Shown here one piece after another: positions 6,919-8,159 of a DNA stretch of 8,159 nt. The notes under the pieces were generated by a model that was not told the DNA's origin, did no database searches, and was given only the letters and a program-made list of their open reading frames with translations. The position numbers and the translations under genes are program-made. Numbering within the stretch: the first letter of the stretch is position 1; the number at the start of each line of letters is the position of its first letter. Source of the stretch: Bacteroidales bacterium (GTDB taxonomy: Bacteria; Bacteroidota; Bacteroidia; Bacteroidales; B18-G4). The stretch spans positions 1-8,159 of the forward strand of contig JAGLEK010000093.1 in the NCBI GenBank assembly GCA_023145125.1. Reading direction: 5' to 3'.

Positions 6919-8159
6919 ATGAAGAATAAGTCAAATATTCCGGTTTTTCTTCTTCTGCTTGCCCTGGCCTTTATCTCTTGCAAAAGATCCGGTAGCGATA
7001 AGGAGTTGTTGTTCTGGTCTTCCAATAATGCCCAGGAGATCACTTTTACAAGGCAGGTGATTGATAACTGGAACAAAGCGCACCCCGATCATCCAATCCG
7101 TCACCAGCCGGTGCCTGAAGGGCAGTCGAGCGAGGAGATCATCCTTGCTGCTGTGGTTGGCAAGACAACACCCGACATCTATGCCAATATGTTTGAGGGG
7201 AGTGTTGAAATGTATGCAAAGGCCGGTGTGCTCGTTCCATTTGATACATTAGATGGCTTTTGGGATTTTATAAGAGAAAGATGCTCAGATGAAGTGATCA
7301 AAGAGAATACTTCTGCTGATGGCCATATTTATCAAATTCCATGGAAAGTAAACCCAATCATGACCCTCTATAATACTAATGTAATAGATAATCTTCAGAT
7401 CGATGGATTACCTTCGACCTATTCTAAATATCTTGAAGCTGCCGGGGAGATCAAAAAGGATACGGATGGGGATGGATATGTGGATCAATGGATAGGCTAT
7501 ACTACTGTTATGGCGATCTGGTACCAGCGCTTATTTAATTTTTATCCCATGTACCTTGCAGCATCTGACGGGGGAAAATTGATTGAGAATAACAGGGCTG
7601 TTTTCAATAATGAATATGCTATCGGAGTATTCAAGTTCCTCCAGCAATTGTATGATAGTAATTATTTCACCAGGCAGCGAGTGTCAGGAACCCAGGACCT
7701 CTTCCTGATGGAAAAGATCTTTACACAATTTACGGGCCCATGGCAGATCCGGTACTTTGAAAAATTTAAGCCCGACCATATTGAATACAGTTTCTATCAT
7801 ATTCCCATCCCTGATGATCATGAAGGACCGGTATATACATATGCTAATCCCAAAAATCTTGTACTATTCGGCACATGCAAAGATCCGCAGGCTTCGTGGG
7901 AGTTCATCAAAACCATGATCAGCAAGGAGGGTGACCTGAAATTCATGGAGATCACCGGACAATTTCCAAGGAGGAAATCACTTTCTGAAGATCCTTATTT
8001 TGAGGATTTCATGAAAACCCACCCCATTTCCCGGATTTTCGCCAAACAGGTTGAATATATTAAGGGTGTCGACAACCATGAATTGATAGTAGAAGTGCTT
8101 GATATCATCTCTCAGGAATATGAGGCTTGTGTGATCTATCACAAGAAAACACCGGAGGA
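6919..8159 (+). CDS. Extracellular solute-binding lipoprotein, family 1 (sugar ABC importer), 3' end beyond window
   Basis: The frame is open for 413 codons from ATG 6919 to the right edge with no stop. It encodes the binding subunit of a MalE/UgpB-type sugar ABC importer, which would hand ligand to inner-membrane permeases from the periplasm. A lipoprotein signal (PVFLLLLALAFISC) places the lipid on C21. The mature part begins with the strand ELLFWSS (29-35), followed by FTRQVIDNWNKAHPD, EEIILAAVVGKTTPDIYA, the YQIPWKVNPIMTLYNTNV hinge strand, a DTDGDGYVD metal-loop-like segment at 181-189, FTGPW at 271-275 and a C-terminal helical lobe (ASWEFIKTM, FPRRKSL). Family members are about 410-450 aa, so little is missing. 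Residues after the cysteine are KRSGSDKE, without the early acidic run of the LamG lipoprotein. No later in-frame start would keep the signal peptide. Permease genes are expected next but are not in view. Confidence 0.92.
   Translation, partial: MKNKSNIPVFLLLLALAFISCKRSGSDKELLFWSSNNAQEITFTRQVIDNWNKAHPDHPIRHQPVPEGQSSEEIILAAVVGKTTPDIYANMFEGSVEMYAKAGVLVPFDTLDGFWDFIRERCSDEVIKENTSADGHIYQIPWKVNPIMTLYNTNVIDNLQIDGLPSTYSKYLEAAGEIKKDTDGDGYVDQWIGYTTVMAIWYQRLFNFYPMYLAASDGGKLIENNRAVFNNEYAIGVFKFLQQLYDSNYFTRQRVSGTQDLFLMEKIFTQFTGPWQIRYFEKFKPDHIEYSFYHIPIPDDHEGPVYTYANPKNLVLFGTCKDPQASWEFIKTMISKEGDLKFMEITGQFPRRKSLSEDPYFEDFMKTHPISRIFAKQVEYIKGVDNHELIVEVLDIISQEYEACVIYHKKTPE

Noticed and set aside
6885..7076. 63-codon minus-strand frame opposite the solute-binding gene start
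   Set aside because: It is antisense to the signal-peptide region of a well-supported gene, starts inside the terminator and has no recognisable features.
7061..7252. 63-codon plus-strand frame inside the solute-binding gene
   Set aside because: It lies in another frame of a clear family 1 solute-binding protein and has no start signal.

Overview
The window looks like part of a Bacteroidota chromosome, probably an uncultured member of the Bacteroidales or a related order. The evidence is an adjacent SusC/SusD pair, lipoproteins with Bacteroidota-type surface-export residues after the lipobox cysteine, weak Shine-Dalgarno sequences, a candidate -33/-7 promoter of the TTTG/TAnnTTTG type, and intergenic repeat debris typical of that phylum.

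Positions 1-1085 are a gene-poor boundary zone. At the left edge is the N-terminal part of a GIY-YIG nuclease-family gene on the minus strand (185 down to the window edge). It is followed by a dispersed intergenic repeat with imperfect dyad ends (about 212-259), a strongly structured repeat (about 470-561), a 7-bp tandem repeat (580-607), a 29-codon remnant of an IS3-family transposase OrfA (712-801), and a second 7-bp tandem repeat (823-840). No intact gene is visible between 186 and 1085. A candidate promoter at 949-980 would give the next operon a leader of roughly 100 nt.

Positions 1086-6848 are a compact plus-strand glycan-uptake operon: a SusC-like TonB-dependent outer-membrane transporter, a SusD-like surface lipoprotein 12 nt downstream, and 54 nt further on a lipoprotein with a FIVAR-like helical module and a LamG/concanavalin-A-like domain. 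The third gene sits where surface glycan-binding proteins (SusE/F position) are usually found. A strong intrinsic terminator (6865-6914) follows.

Positions 6919-8159 hold the start of a second transport gene, a lipoprotein of the family 1 extracellular solute-binding proteins (the binding subunit of sugar ABC importers), open to the right edge. Its ATG lies only four bases after the terminator T-tract. The likely scheme is capture and outer-membrane import by the SusCD/LamG complex, followed by handover in the periplasm to an ABC importer whose permeases should lie to the right. SusCD systems are more often paired with inner-membrane permeases of other types, so this combination and the terminator-abutting start are the most interesting points. 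No glycoside hydrolase, lyase, sulfatase or regulator is in the window, so the substrate cannot be named.
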